The translations under genes were made by a program, and so were the position numbers. Shown here piece after piece: positions 1-7,043 of a stretch of DNA of 12,422 nucleotides (position 1 is its first letter; each line of letters starts with the position of its first letter). The notes beneath the pieces are model-generated. The model worked only from the letters and a program-made list of their open reading frames with translations. It had not been told where the DNA came from and searched no databases. The stretch covers positions 1-12,422 of the forward strand of contig JAQTRA010000021.1 of assembly GCA_028712045.1 (NCBI GenBank), given 5' to 3'. The DNA comes from Candidatus Omnitrophota bacterium (GTDB lineage: Bacteria > Omnitrophota > Koll11 > Gygaellales > Profunditerraquicolaceae).

Positions 1-1284
1 GAAGTAATTATTATTATGCCCAAGTATAAATGTATCTCTGACAGTAAATTTAAAATTAAGAGAGTGTCCAAAGATATATCCAGCGCAATGGTCGGCAATA
101 AAATAAAAGTTTATTTTATTGAGCATGATTTTTATTTTAACCGCAATGATTTGTATGTCGAAAAAGGCAATGATTATCAGGATAACCTGGAAAGATTCGC
201 GTATTTCTGCCGCCGTGGGCTAGACCTCTTAAAAGAAATAAATTTTGCAGCTGATATTTTACATTTGCACGACTGGCAGGCGAGCCTGGCGGCGGTTTAT
301 TTGAAGAATTTATATATTCACCAGGCTTTTTATTCCAAGATGAAAGTAATTTTGACTATTCATAACATTGGTTATCAGGGCCTTTTTCCTAAAGAGCAGT
401 TTAATAAATTAGGGCTGGATCCGGATCTTTATAATATTGACGGATTGGAATTTTACAACCAAATAAATTTATTAAAAGGCGGGATTATTTTTTCAGATTT
501 TATCAATACGGTCAGCCCGACTTACGCTTCAGAGATCCAAAGTAAAGAGTTTGGTTTTGGTTTGGAAGGCTTATTAAAAGAGCGCAAGGATTCTTTAAGC
601 GGCATATTAAATGGCCTGGATTATTCTATTTGGGATCCGATGATGGATAAGTTTATCAGCCAGAATTTTTCCGCTGCTGACTTTGCTAATAAGGCTGATG
701 ATAAAGCTGATTTGCAGAAAATTTGCGGCCTGCCGGTTAATCCTGAGCTTCCGGTATTAGGTATTGTTTCGCGCTTGGCCCAACAGAAAGGCCTGGATAT
801 ACTCGCCGAGGGTTTAGATGAGATATGTAAAATGGGGGCGCAGCTGGTTATTTTGGGGACGGGTGATTTAAAATACCATCAGATTCTGGAAAAAATGATG
901 AAAAAGTACCCTCAGGTAATTTCTTTAAATCTGAGGTTTGACGATTGCTTAGCGCATAAAATTTACGCCGGCAGTGATATTTTTTTGATGCCTTCAAGTT
1001 ACGAGCCTTGCGGCTTGGGCCAGTTGATCAGTTTGCGTTATGGGACACTTCCGCTTGTTTTTAAGACCGGCGGCTTAGCGGATACGATTAATAAACATAA
1101 TGGTTTTATTTTTTCAAAATATACCAAGGATGCTTTGCTTAAATGTATTAAGCAGGCTTTGGTAACTTTTAAAGATAAAGCGAAGTGGAATGCCCTGGTT
1201 AAGAATGCCATGGAATGTAATTTTTCCTGGGAAGCTTCAGCTAAGCGTTACAGTCAATTATATGCCAAAGCAAAATCAGCCTAA
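1..1284 (+). CDS. glgA: Glycogen (starch) synthase, GT5 family, 5'-truncated by window edge
   Basis: This enzyme transfers glucose from an NDP-glucose (usually ADP-glucose) to the growing alpha-1,4-glucan of glycogen in the cytoplasm. The reading frame is open from base 1 and gives 427 visible residues. The first visible residues (EVIIIMPKY) match the 'VxvvlPxY' strand that lies about 35-40 residues into GlgA, so the true start and the N-terminal KTGGLADV substrate loop lie upstream; the ATG at 16 is internal. Visible motifs, counted from base 1, are HLHDWQASL (about 88-96), TIHNIGYQGLFP, NTVSPTYASEI, ILNGLDYSIWDP, the GT-B C-domain SRLAQQKGLD, and EPCGLGQL with the conserved Glu at about 335, followed by KTGGLADTI. 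All expected GT5 landmarks are present and in order. The 3' end overlaps coaE by 23 nt. The family call is secure; ADP- versus UDP-glucose preference cannot be read from the sequence. Confidence 0.95.
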   Translation, partial: EVIIIMPKYKCISDSKFKIKRVSKDISSAMVGNKIKVYFIEHDFYFNRNDLYVEKGNDYQDNLERFAYFCRRGLDLLKEINFAADILHLHDWQASLAAVYLKNLYIHQAFYSKMKVILTIHNIGYQGLFPKEQFNKLGLDPDLYNIDGLEFYNQINLLKGGIIFSDFINTVSPTYASEIQSKEFGFGLEGLLKERKDSLSGILNGLDYSIWDPMMDKFISQNFSAADFANKADDKADLQKICGLPVNPELPVLGIVSRLAQQKGLDILAEGLDEICKMGAQLVILGTGDLKYHQILEKMMKKYPQVISLNLRFDDCLAHKIYAGSDIFLMPSSYEPCGLGQLISLRYGTLPLVFKTGGLADTINKHNGFIFSKYTKDALLKCIKQALVTFKDKAKWNALVKNAMECNFSWEASAKRYSQLYAKAKSA

Positions 1285-1867
1285 AATAGTCATCGGAATT
1301 ACCGGTAGTTTTGGCTGCGGTAAAAGTACCGTTGCTAGGATGTTTAAAACCGCAGCCGCTGAACTTATTGACGCGGATAAAGTTGCGCATGAGGCTCTGC
1401 GCCAGGGCGGAGCAGTTTACAGGAAAATCGTAAGTTTTTTTGGCAAAGGCATACTTAAGGGAGATAAAAATATCGACCGCGCAAAATTAGCCGGAATTGT
1501 ATTTATTAACAGCCTGGCTTTAAAGAAACTTAATCGCCTGGTGCATCCGCTGGTAATCAAAGAAATTCTTCGGCGGATCAAGTATTCTCAGAAGAAGATG
1601 GTTATTCTGGATGCGCCGCTGATTATCGAGTCAGGGTTAAGGCCGTGGGTTGATAAATTGGTGGTGGTTACCGTTAAACCCGGACAGCAGTTTAGCCGGA
1701 CTAAATCACGCTGTTTAAATAAAGTTGAGGTAAGCGCCAGGATAAAATCTCAGATTTCGCAGGCCGCTAAAGCGCGTTTTGCGGATTTTATCATAGATAA
1801 CAGTGGTTTGATGAATGAAACCCGGAAACAAGTTTCCGAAATAAGGAGGATGTTGTGGAAAAGTTAG
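1262..1867 (+). CDS. coaE: Dephospho-CoA kinase
   Basis: CoaE phosphorylates the ribose 3'-hydroxyl of dephospho-CoA with ATP, the last step of coenzyme A synthesis. From ATG 1262 the protein is 201 aa, normal for the family (about 200). It shows a P-loop GSFGCGKS at residues 15-22 just after a beta strand (KIVIGIT), the IDADKVAHE segment (37-45), LNRLVHPLV (90-98), the [11 protein letters not shown] segment (115-125), and the C-terminal RIKSQISQ...ADFIIDNSG region (160-182). An upstream in-frame ATG at 1190 would add 24 residues that do not resemble CoaE and would overlap glgA by 95 nt, so 1262 is preferred. No clear Shine-Dalgarno precedes it; the 23-nt overlap with glgA suggests coupled re-initiation. 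The P-loop carries Phe and Cys where CoaE more often has Ile and Ser (GGIGSGKS); the essential Gly-Lys-Ser is intact. Confidence 0.93.
   Translation: MPKQNQPKIVIGITGSFGCGKSTVARMFKTAAAELIDADKVAHEALRQGGAVYRKIVSFFGKGILKGDKNIDRAKLAGIVFINSLALKKLNRLVHPLVIKEILRRIKYSQKKMVILDAPLIIESGLRPWVDKLVVVTVKPGQQFSRTKSRCLNKVEVSARIKSQISQAAKARFADFIIDNSGLMNETRKQVSEIRRMLWKS
1843..1849 (+). promoter_or_regulatory. Shine-Dalgarno of rho inside the 3' end of coaE
   Basis: AAGGAGG at 1843-1849 is a near-perfect anti-16S match, 5 nt before the GTG at 1855. It supports GTG as the rho start and a 13-nt overlap with the end of coaE. The same bases encode the Ile-Arg-Arg segment near the CoaE C-terminus. Confidence 0.85.
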
Positions 1868-3114
1868 ATATAAAAAATCTTAAAGATATGAAGATCACCG
1901 AGTTGAATAAACTGGCCAAAGAGTTGAATGCTAACGGGACCAGTGGTTTAAAAAAACAGGATTTAATTTTTAAAATACTCCAGGCTCAGGCGGAAAAAGA
2001 GGGGTTGATGTTTGGGGAAGGTGTTCTAGAGATTCTTTCCGAAGGATTTGGTTTTTTGCGCAGCCCAAACTATAATTATCTGCCCTGCCCGGATGATATT
2101 TATATTTCGCCGTCACAGATCAGGAAATTTGAGTTGCGTACCGGCGATACTGTCAGCGGACAGATCCGTCCGCCAAAAGAGGGAGAGAAATATTTTGCCC
2201 TGCTTAAGGTGGAAGCGGTGAATTTTGAGAATCCTGAGGATGTGAAGGAAAAGGTGCTTTTTGATAACCTTACTCCGGTATATCCGCGCCAGCCGTTTAA
2301 CTTAGAGACTAAGCCGGATGAAGTATCGATGCGGATTATGAGCTTACTCACTCCTATCGGCAAGGGGCAGCGTGGTTTAATTGTTGCCCAACCGTATAGT
2401 GGCAAGACAGTCCTGTTGCAGAAAATTGCTAATGCGATTACCAGTAATAATCCCGATGTAATTATGATTGTCCTGCTTATTGATGAGCGTCCGGAAGAAG
2501 TTACAGATATGCAACGCAATGTTAAAGGCGAGGTTATTTCATCAACATTTGATGAGCCGCCGGAGCGCCACGTTCAGGTTGCGGAGATTGTCCTGGAGAA
2601 AGCTAAGCGGTTAGTTGAGCATAAGCGCGATGTGGTGATCCTGCTGGATAGTATTACCCGTCTGGCGCGTGCTTATAACTCGGTAATCCCGCATAGCGGC
2701 AAAGTTCTTTCCGGTGGTATTGATTCCAATGCCCTGCAAAAGCCGAAAAGGTTTTTCGGTGCCGCCCGGGCCGTGGATGAGGGTGGAAGTTTGACCATTA
2801 TTGCTACGGCATTAGTGGATACGGGAAGCAGGATGGATGAAGTTATTTTTGAAGAGTTTAAAGGTACGGGTAATATGGAATCCCAGCTGGACCGCAATCT
2901 ATTCCAGCGCAGGATTTATCCGGCAATCGACATTAAGCGGTCGAATACCCGCCATGAAGAGTTGCTGGTTAAACCGGATGTTTTACAGAAAACCTGGATT
3001 TTAAGAAAGGTGTTAAATGAGTTAAATAACGTAGAAGCGATGGAGCTGTTGATTGAGAAGTTAAGTAAAACTAAGAATAACGAAGAATTTTTAAACAGTA
3101 TGAACCAGAAATAA
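1855..3114 (+). CDS. rho: Transcription termination factor Rho
   Basis: Rho is a hexameric RNA-dependent ATPase/translocase that terminates untranslated transcripts. The protein is 419 aa, the same length as E. coli Rho, without the large N-terminal insertions seen in some phyla. A Rho_N SAP-like helical region (about 12-50: [14 protein letters not shown]) is followed by the cold-shock-type RNA-binding domain ([45 protein letters not shown]). The RecA-like ATPase core holds P-loop PYSGKT (180-185, catalytic K184), [13 protein letters not shown], Walker [18 protein letters not shown]-loop [14 protein letters not shown] and R-loop [15 protein letters not shown]. Residue 181 is Tyr where E. coli and most Rho proteins I know have Lys; see findings. 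The start is GTG with a strong Shine-Dalgarno, overlapping coaE by 13 nt. It is followed after 61 nt by rpmE, a conserved rho-rpmE-prfA-prmC neighbourhood. Confidence 0.97.
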   Translation: MEKLDIKNLKDMKITELNKLAKELNANGTSGLKKQDLIFKILQAQAEKEGLMFGEGVLEILSEGFGFLRSPNYNYLPCPDDIYISPSQIRKFELRTGDTVSGQIRPPKEGEKYFALLKVEAVNFENPEDVKEKVLFDNLTPVYPRQPFNLETKPDEVSMRIMSLLTPIGKGQRGLIVAQPYSGKTVLLQKIANAITSNNPDVIMIVLLIDERPEEVTDMQRNVKGEVISSTFDEPPERHVQVAEIVLEKAKRLVEHKRDVVILLDSITRLARAYNSVIPHSGKVLSGGIDSNALQKPKRFFGAARAVDEGGSLTIIATALVDTGSRMDEVIFEEFKGTGNMESQLDRNLFQRRIYPAIDIKRSNTRHEELLVKPDVLQKTWILRKVLNELNNVEAMELLIEKLSKTKNNEEFLNSMNQK

Positions 3115-3115
3115 T

Positions 3116-3153
3116 AAACACCCCGCGCTAATTGGAATTGCGCGGGTGTGTTT
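3116..3153 (+). terminator. GC-rich hairpin between rho and rpmE (weak or partial terminator, or mRNA-processing/regulatory element)
   Basis: The arms 3116-3128 (AAACACCCCGCGC) and 3140-3153 (GCGCGGGTGTGTTT) pair over 13 bp with one bulged T at 3147. The 11-nt loop can itself form three A-T pairs around a TGGA tetraloop. On the + strand only TTTA follows, so it is not a textbook intrinsic terminator. On the - strand the stem is followed by TTTATTATTT, which is more terminator-like, although no convergent gene is visible here. It lies in the only sizeable intergenic gap of the window and ends 9 nt before the rpmE Shine-Dalgarno. It could attenuate transcription, protect an mRNA end, or control L31 translation. 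The hairpin is seen directly; its role is inference. Confidence 0.6.
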
Positions 3154-3162
3154 AGGCAAACT

Positions 3163-3169
3163 AAGGAGG
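3163..3169 (+). promoter_or_regulatory. Shine-Dalgarno of rpmE
   Basis: AAGGAGG at 3163-3169 lies 6 nt before ATG 3176. It fixes the rpmE start there rather than at the in-frame GTG 3146, which is buried in the upstream hairpin and would add ten residues unlike L31. Confidence 0.85.
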
Positions 3170-3175
3170 AGTAAG

Positions 3176-3376
3176 ATGAAAGAAAAGACACATCCCAATT
3201 ACAAAGAAAGTACGATTATTTGCGCTTGTGGTGAAACAGTGCACACCCGTTCAACTAAACCGAGTATCCGGGTTGAGATCTGCTCAAAATGCCACCCATT
3301 TTTTACCGGAAAGCAGAAATTAGTAGATTCTGCCGGGCGCGTGGATAAGTTTGTGAAGAAATATAGTAAAAAATAA
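3176..3376 (+). CDS. rpmE: 50S ribosomal protein bL31, zinc-binding (C+) type
   Basis: L31 bridges the ribosomal subunits at the central protuberance. The product is 66 aa, typical of the short zinc form. It begins MKEKTHPNY, matching the family's 'IHPxY' start, and has four zinc-ligand cysteines at C16, C18, C36 and C39 (CACG and CSKC), then the diagnostic [21 protein letters not shown] region. Presence of all four cysteines marks it as the zinc-containing form rather than the zinc-free paralogue (YkgM/YtiA type) that replaces it under zinc limitation in some bacteria; no such paralogue is in the window. Translation starts at ATG 3176 behind a strong Shine-Dalgarno, and the stop is separated from prfA by a single base, suggesting coupled translation. 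Confidence 0.97.
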   Translation: MKEKTHPNYKESTIICACGETVHTRSTKPSIRVEICSKCHPFFTGKQKLVDSAGRVDKFVKKYSKK

Positions 3377-3377
3377 T

Positions 3378-4436
3378 ATGTTTGAGCAGTTAGAAAAGTT
3401 AGTTGGGCGTTATCAGGAACTTGAGCAACTTTTAGGTTCTCAGGAACAGATTACTGACCGCAAGCTTTATAACCAGCTGGCTAAGGAGCTTTCCGATATC
3501 CGTCCGGTGGTTGTTTTGTTTGGCCAGTATAAGAATCTGGTTAAAGAAACTAAAGAACTTGAGGCTATTTTATCGCAAAAGCACGATAAAGATTTTATCG
3601 AGCTGGCTAAAAATGAACTTAAAGATTTAGCACTAGCGAAAACCGAAACTGAGCTTAAGCTTAAAAAGCTTTTAACCGGAGAAGATAAAGACGCCGGCCG
3701 GGATGCGATTGTTGAGATCAGGCAGGGCACCGGCGGAGATGAGGCCGGGCTTTTTGCTGCGGATCTTTACCGGATGTATACAAAATATGCCGCTAATAAA
3801 GGTTGGCAGATTGAGTCTATGTCGGGTAGTGTTAATGAAGCCGGCGGGATTAAAGAAATTATTTTTAGCGTTAAAGGCCGCGATGCTTTTCGCCGGCTTA
3901 AATTTGAAAGCGGAGTGCATCGTGTGCAGCGAGTGCCGACTACTGAATCGCAGGGGCGTATTCATACTTCCACTGCGACAGTAGCAGTTTTAGTCGAGCC
4001 GCAGGAAGTCGACCTGGTTATTGAGCCGAAAGATTTAAGAGTAGATACTTATCGCTCCAGCGGCCCAGGAGGCCAGCATATGCAAAAAACAGATTCCGCG
4101 GTCAGGCTTACGCATATTCCTACCGGCACAGTAGTTGCCTGCCAGGATGAGCGTTCGCAGATTAAGAATAAAGCCAAAGCCATGAGAATCCTGCGCGCGC
4201 GTATTTTAGAAGCTATGCTGGAAGCAGAAACTAAAAGATTATCCAGTGCCAGAAAAATTCAGATTGGCACCGGAGACCGTAGTGAAAAGATCCGTACTTA
4301 TAATTTTCCTGACCGCCGGGTTACGGATCATCGGATTAATTTTACTACCCACCAGTTAGAGGCAGTTTTAGAAGGGCAAATGGATGAGCTCTCGGATGCT
4401 TTGTTAAAAGCAGAAGAAGATAAGAAAAATGAATGA
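3378..4436 (+). CDS. prfA: Peptide chain release factor 1 (RF1)
   Basis: RF1 recognises UAA and UAG stop codons and triggers peptidyl-tRNA hydrolysis. The protein is 352 aa, close to the usual 355-360. The N-terminal coiled helical domain is followed by the class-I RF core (IRQGTGGDEAGLFA, about 114-127), the stop-recognition tripeptide P-x-T as PTT at 187-189 (RVPTTESQGR), and the catalytic GGQ at 231-233 within SSGPGGQHMQK. The P-x-T, not SPF, identifies RF1 rather than RF2, and no programmed frameshift is needed. CQDERSQIKNKAKAM and the C-terminal NFPDRRVTDHR segment are also typical. The residues after GGQ read HMQKTDS, whereas most RF1 proteins have HVNxTDS, a mild divergence in the loop that PrmC recognises. 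It starts 1 nt after rpmE with no clear Shine-Dalgarno and overlaps prmC by 8 nt. Confidence 0.97.
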   Translation: MFEQLEKLVGRYQELEQLLGSQEQITDRKLYNQLAKELSDIRPVVVLFGQYKNLVKETKELEAILSQKHDKDFIELAKNELKDLALAKTETELKLKKLLTGEDKDAGRDAIVEIRQGTGGDEAGLFAADLYRMYTKYAANKGWQIESMSGSVNEAGGIKEIIFSVKGRDAFRRLKFESGVHRVQRVPTTESQGRIHTSTATVAVLVEPQEVDLVIEPKDLRVDTYRSSGPGGQHMQKTDSAVRLTHIPTGTVVACQDERSQIKNKAKAMRILRARILEAMLEAETKRLSSARKIQIGTGDRSEKIRTYNFPDRRVTDHRINFTTHQLEAVLEGQMDELSDALLKAEEDKKNE

Positions 4437-5214
4437 AGCTGAGTTAGTTTTAACCCATGTTTTAAATTGTGACAGGTTGTCTTTATATCTTAACAAAGAC
4501 AGTAGCCTGCCGGAAGCTAAGGCTCAGGAAGTTTCTTCGGTATTAAAACGCAGAATGCTTGGGGAACCGGTGCAGTATATTTTAGGTTCTACTGAATTTA
4601 TGGGCCTGAATTTTAAGGTGGATAAGCGCGTGTTAATTCCCCGGCCGGAAACAGAGATTTTAGTTACAAGCGTGATAGAAGAACTAAAGAATGTAAAAAA
4701 TCCCCGGGTTTTAGATATCGGTACCGGCTCAGGGTGCATTGCTGTATCTGTGGCTAAGAATATTTTGTTTAGCCAGGTAACCGCAGTGGATATTTCATTT
4801 GAGGCCTTAGAGGTTGCGAAAGAAAATACAAAGTTAAATCAGATTCCGGTTGGCCAGATTAAATTTATTCAAAGTGATTTATTTTTAAACTTAAATAATC
4901 AGAAATTTGATGGTATTATCAGCAATCCTCCTTATGTTTCAACTCAAGAATTAAGCGGCCTGGCCGTTGAACTTTCTTTTGAGCCAGCTCTGGCTTTAGA
5001 AGCAGGTTCTGATGGATTAGATTTTTATCGGCGTATAATTATTCAGGCAGATAGCTATTTAAACTCAGGTGGTTTTTTGGCCTTTGAAGTGGGTATGGGC
5101 CAGGCGGTTAAAGTCGGAGATTTAATTCTGGCGCAAGAGAAGTTTGATTTTATCCGGATAATTAAAGATTATAATGATATTCAACGCGTAATTATAGCCA
5201 AGAAAAGGATTTAG
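4429..5214 (+). CDS. prmC: Release factor glutamine N5-methyltransferase, short N-terminus
   Basis: PrmC (HemK) methylates the GGQ glutamine of RF1 and RF2 using S-adenosylmethionine; its substrate RF1 is the overlapping upstream gene. The protein is 261 aa, against about 277 in E. coli. Visible parts are a short N-terminal helical RF-binding region (1-60), the linker PRPETE (71-76), SAM-binding motif I VLDIGTGSG (94-102), and catalytic NPPY (166-169) that binds the target glutamine. The post-NPPY region (ELSFEPALALEAGSDGLDFYRR) matches the family. The first residues, NEAELVLTH, align with E. coli 'RDAEILLEH' at about 22-30, so roughly 20 N-terminal residues are absent. No upstream start is possible: the frame is closed by TAA at 4405-4407 and has no start codon between. 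The ATG overlaps the prfA stop by 8 nt. Confidence 0.94.
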   Translation: MNEAELVLTHVLNCDRLSLYLNKDSSLPEAKAQEVSSVLKRRMLGEPVQYILGSTEFMGLNFKVDKRVLIPRPETEILVTSVIEELKNVKNPRVLDIGTGSGCIAVSVAKNILFSQVTAVDISFEALEVAKENTKLNQIPVGQIKFIQSDLFLNLNNQKFDGIISNPPYVSTQELSGLAVELSFEPALALEAGSDGLDFYRRIIIQADSYLNSGGFLAFEVGMGQAVKVGDLILAQEKFDFIRIIKDYNDIQRVIIAKKRI

Positions 5215-5217
5215 AAA

Positions 5218-6480
5218 ATGGATAAGCTGATTATTGAAGGCGGTGTAAAATTAAAAGGGGAAGTGACTGTTTCCGGAGCAAAAAATGCGGTATTGCCGAT
5301 TCTGGCAGCTACTTTGTTAACGGATGAGCCCTGTGTAATTAAAAACGTCCCTAATTTACGTGATTCCAACAGCATGCTTAAAATCCTGCGTTCATTAGGG
5401 AAAATCGTGGAATTTGATAAAGGCAGAGTTACCGTTGGCGCGGGTAAAACTACCAGCCATATCGCCGAATATAAATTAGTTTCGACAATGCGCGCATCTT
5501 TTTGTGTTCTGGGCCCGCTTTTAGGTAAACTAAAAAAAGCCAAAGTTTCTCTGCCCGGAGGTTGTGTTATCGGAGTCCGGCCCGTGGATTTGCATTTAAA
5601 AGGAATCAAGGCTTTGGGGGCCAAAATTAATATTGATGCTGGTTATGTAGAAGCTAAGGCGGATCGTTTACGCGGCGCTTATATTTATCTGGGCGGAGTT
5701 TACGGATCATCTGTTTTGGCCACGGATAATGTAATGATGGCGGCAGTTTTAGCCCAGGGTAAGACGATCATTGAATCCGCTGCTTGTGAGCCGGAAGTAG
5801 TGGATTTAGCAGAGTTTTTAATTAAAATGGGAGCAAAAATTAAGGGGCAGGGTACTCCGACTATTGAAATAGAAGGTGTAAAGAGTCTGCGGGGAGCCAC
5901 GCATACGATTATTCCGGATCGTATTGAGGCCGGGACATTAATCTTGGCTAGCCTGATTACCGGAGGTGATATATTAATTAAAAATGTGCAATATCATCAT
6001 CTCGGGTCGTTAATTGATAAGTTAAAAGAAGCCGGCGCGCATATTTCCCTGACTGAGGGGTCTTTGCAGGTCAAAGGCAACAAAAGGCTGAAAGCGGTAA
6101 ATATTACCACGCTTCCTTATCCTGGTTTTCCCACCGATATGCAGGCGCAGATGATGGCCTTGATGTGTGTTACCCGGGGGATCAGCGTAATTACGGAAAA
6201 GATTTATCCGGATCGGTTTATGCATGTTGCTGAGCTTAACCGTATGGGCGCACATATTCAAAGAGAGGGGCCGCATGCTATTGTTGAAGGAATAAAAGGT
6301 TTATCCGGAGCCCCGGTGATGGCATCGGATCTGCGTGCTTCTGCTTGTTTAGTCTTAGCCGGTCTGGCTGCCCGCGGGAAAACTTCAATATCCAGGATCT
6401 ATCACTTAGAGCGGGGTTATGAATTTATTGAGCAGAAATTGATTAACTTAGGCGCAAAAGTATGGAGAGAAAAAGAATGA
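5218..6480 (+). CDS. murA: UDP-N-acetylglucosamine 1-carboxyvinyltransferase (MurA)
   Basis: MurA transfers enolpyruvate from PEP to UDP-GlcNAc, the first committed step of peptidoglycan synthesis, in the cytoplasm. The protein is 420 aa (family 417-430) with the duplicated EPSP-synthase-like fold. Key residues are all visible: K22 and N23 in SGAKNAVLP, the loop cysteine C116 in [15 protein letters not shown] (E. coli C115, the fosfomycin target), the catalytic base D307 in FPTDMQAQ (E. coli D305), and R399 in ERGYE (E. coli R397). A Cys rather than Asp at 116 predicts fosfomycin-sensitive chemistry, an inference from known MurA biochemistry. ATG 5218 follows prmC by 3 nt, with AAGGA at 5205-5209 as Shine-Dalgarno. 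The last bases overlap trpG as ATGA, tying cell-wall and tryptophan genes into one transcript. Confidence 0.97.
   Translation: MDKLIIEGGVKLKGEVTVSGAKNAVLPILAATLLTDEPCVIKNVPNLRDSNSMLKILRSLGKIVEFDKGRVTVGAGKTTSHIAEYKLVSTMRASFCVLGPLLGKLKKAKVSLPGGCVIGVRPVDLHLKGIKALGAKINIDAGYVEAKADRLRGAYIYLGGVYGSSVLATDNVMMAAVLAQGKTIIESAACEPEVVDLAEFLIKMGAKIKGQGTPTIEIEGVKSLRGATHTIIPDRIEAGTLILASLITGGDILIKNVQYHHLGSLIDKLKEAGAHISLTEGSLQVKGNKRLKAVNITTLPYPGFPTDMQAQMMALMCVTRGISVITEKIYPDRFMHVAELNRMGAHIQREGPHAIVEGIKGLSGAPVMASDLRASACLVLAGLAARGKTSISRIYHLERGYEFIEQKLINLGAKVWREKE
6464..6469 (+). promoter_or_regulatory. Shine-Dalgarno choosing the trpG start
   Basis: GGAGAG at 6464-6469 lies 7 nt before ATG 6477. This favours 6477 over the in-frame ATG 6462, which would put the Shine-Dalgarno inside the gene and add a charged MERKR extension unlike the family. 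Confidence 0.65.
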
Positions 6481-7043
6481 TCTTAATGATTGATAATTAC
6501 GATTCTTTTACTTATAACCTGGTGCAATATTTAGGAGAACTTGGGCAAGATGTTAAGGTTTTTCGTAATGATGCTTTAACGCTTGCCCAGATTAAAAAAC
6601 TTAACCCGGAAAAGATCGTTATTTCTCCGGGACCGGGCAGGCCGGAGAATGCCGGGATATCTTGTGAAGTAATTAAAGAGTTCGCCGGAAAGATCCATAT
6701 TCTGGGGGTCTGCCTTGGGCATCAGGCAATTGGATATGTTTTTGGGGGTAAAATTGTCCAGGCTAAGAAATTAATGCACGGTAAAACTTCAAAGATTTAC
6801 CATAATAAAAAAGATATCTTTAAGGGTATTGCGAATCCTTTTCTGGCTACGCGTTATCACTCTTTGTTAGTGGATAGAAAAACCTTGCCGGGTTGTTTAG
6901 AGGTAATTGCCGAGACTGCCGATAAAGAAATAATGGGGCTAAAACATAAAACCTTACCTGTTTGGGGAGTGCAGTTTCATCCGGAGTCCATACTTACCAA
7001 AAGCGGTAAACAGATATTGGATAATTTTATTAAAATAAAATGA
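6477..7043 (+). CDS. trpG: Anthranilate synthase component II (glutamine amidotransferase)
   Basis: TrpG hydrolyses glutamine and channels ammonia to TrpE for making anthranilate from chorismate. From ATG 6477 the protein is 188 aa, the normal length for a free-standing TrpG/PabA. It begins [19 protein letters not shown], the class-I amidotransferase N-terminal signature, then shows [12 protein letters not shown] (oxyanion strand region), the nucleophile C79 in [10 protein letters not shown], and the His-Glu pair H168/E170 in QFHPESI. TrpG and PabA are hard to separate by sequence, and one protein may serve both anthranilate and aminodeoxychorismate synthases. The adjacent trpD (4-nt ATGA overlap) supports TrpG. 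Unusually, no trpE is beside it: the upstream gene is murA, also overlapping by 4 nt. No trp leader peptide or attenuator can fit before it. Confidence 0.93.
   Translation: MILMIDNYDSFTYNLVQYLGELGQDVKVFRNDALTLAQIKKLNPEKIVISPGPGRPENAGISCEVIKEFAGKIHILGVCLGHQAIGYVFGGKIVQAKKLMHGKTSKIYHNKKDIFKGIANPFLATRYHSLLVDRKTLPGCLEVIAETADKEIMGLKHKTLPVWGVQFHPESILTKSGKQILDNFIKIK

Noticed and set aside
1190..1261. Longer CoaE start at ATG 1190
   Set aside because: The extra 24 residues do not resemble CoaE and lie wholly within glgA coding sequence; the P-loop strand begins right after ATG 1262, which gives the normal family length.
2100..2519. Open frame of 139 codons on the - strand
   Set aside because: It lies wholly opposite the rho RNA-binding and ATPase coding region and its translation resembles no protein I know; it is an antisense shadow.
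3146..3175. Longer L31 start at GTG 3146
   Set aside because: It lies inside the hairpin, lacks a Shine-Dalgarno, and adds residues not found in L31; ATG 3176 has a near-perfect Shine-Dalgarno.
3703..3984. Second + strand frame inside prfA
   Set aside because: It is fully nested in prfA, its product is low-complexity and basic/hydrophobic, and no ribosome site is evident; RF1 motifs occupy the other frame.
3896..4100. Possibility that prfA is RF2 with a programmed frameshift
   Set aside because: The frame is continuous and the recognition tripeptide is P-x-T (PTT), not SPF, so it is RF1.
5211..5624. Open frame of 137 codons on the - strand
   Set aside because: Antisense to the start of murA, including the K22 and C116 coding region; no independent support.
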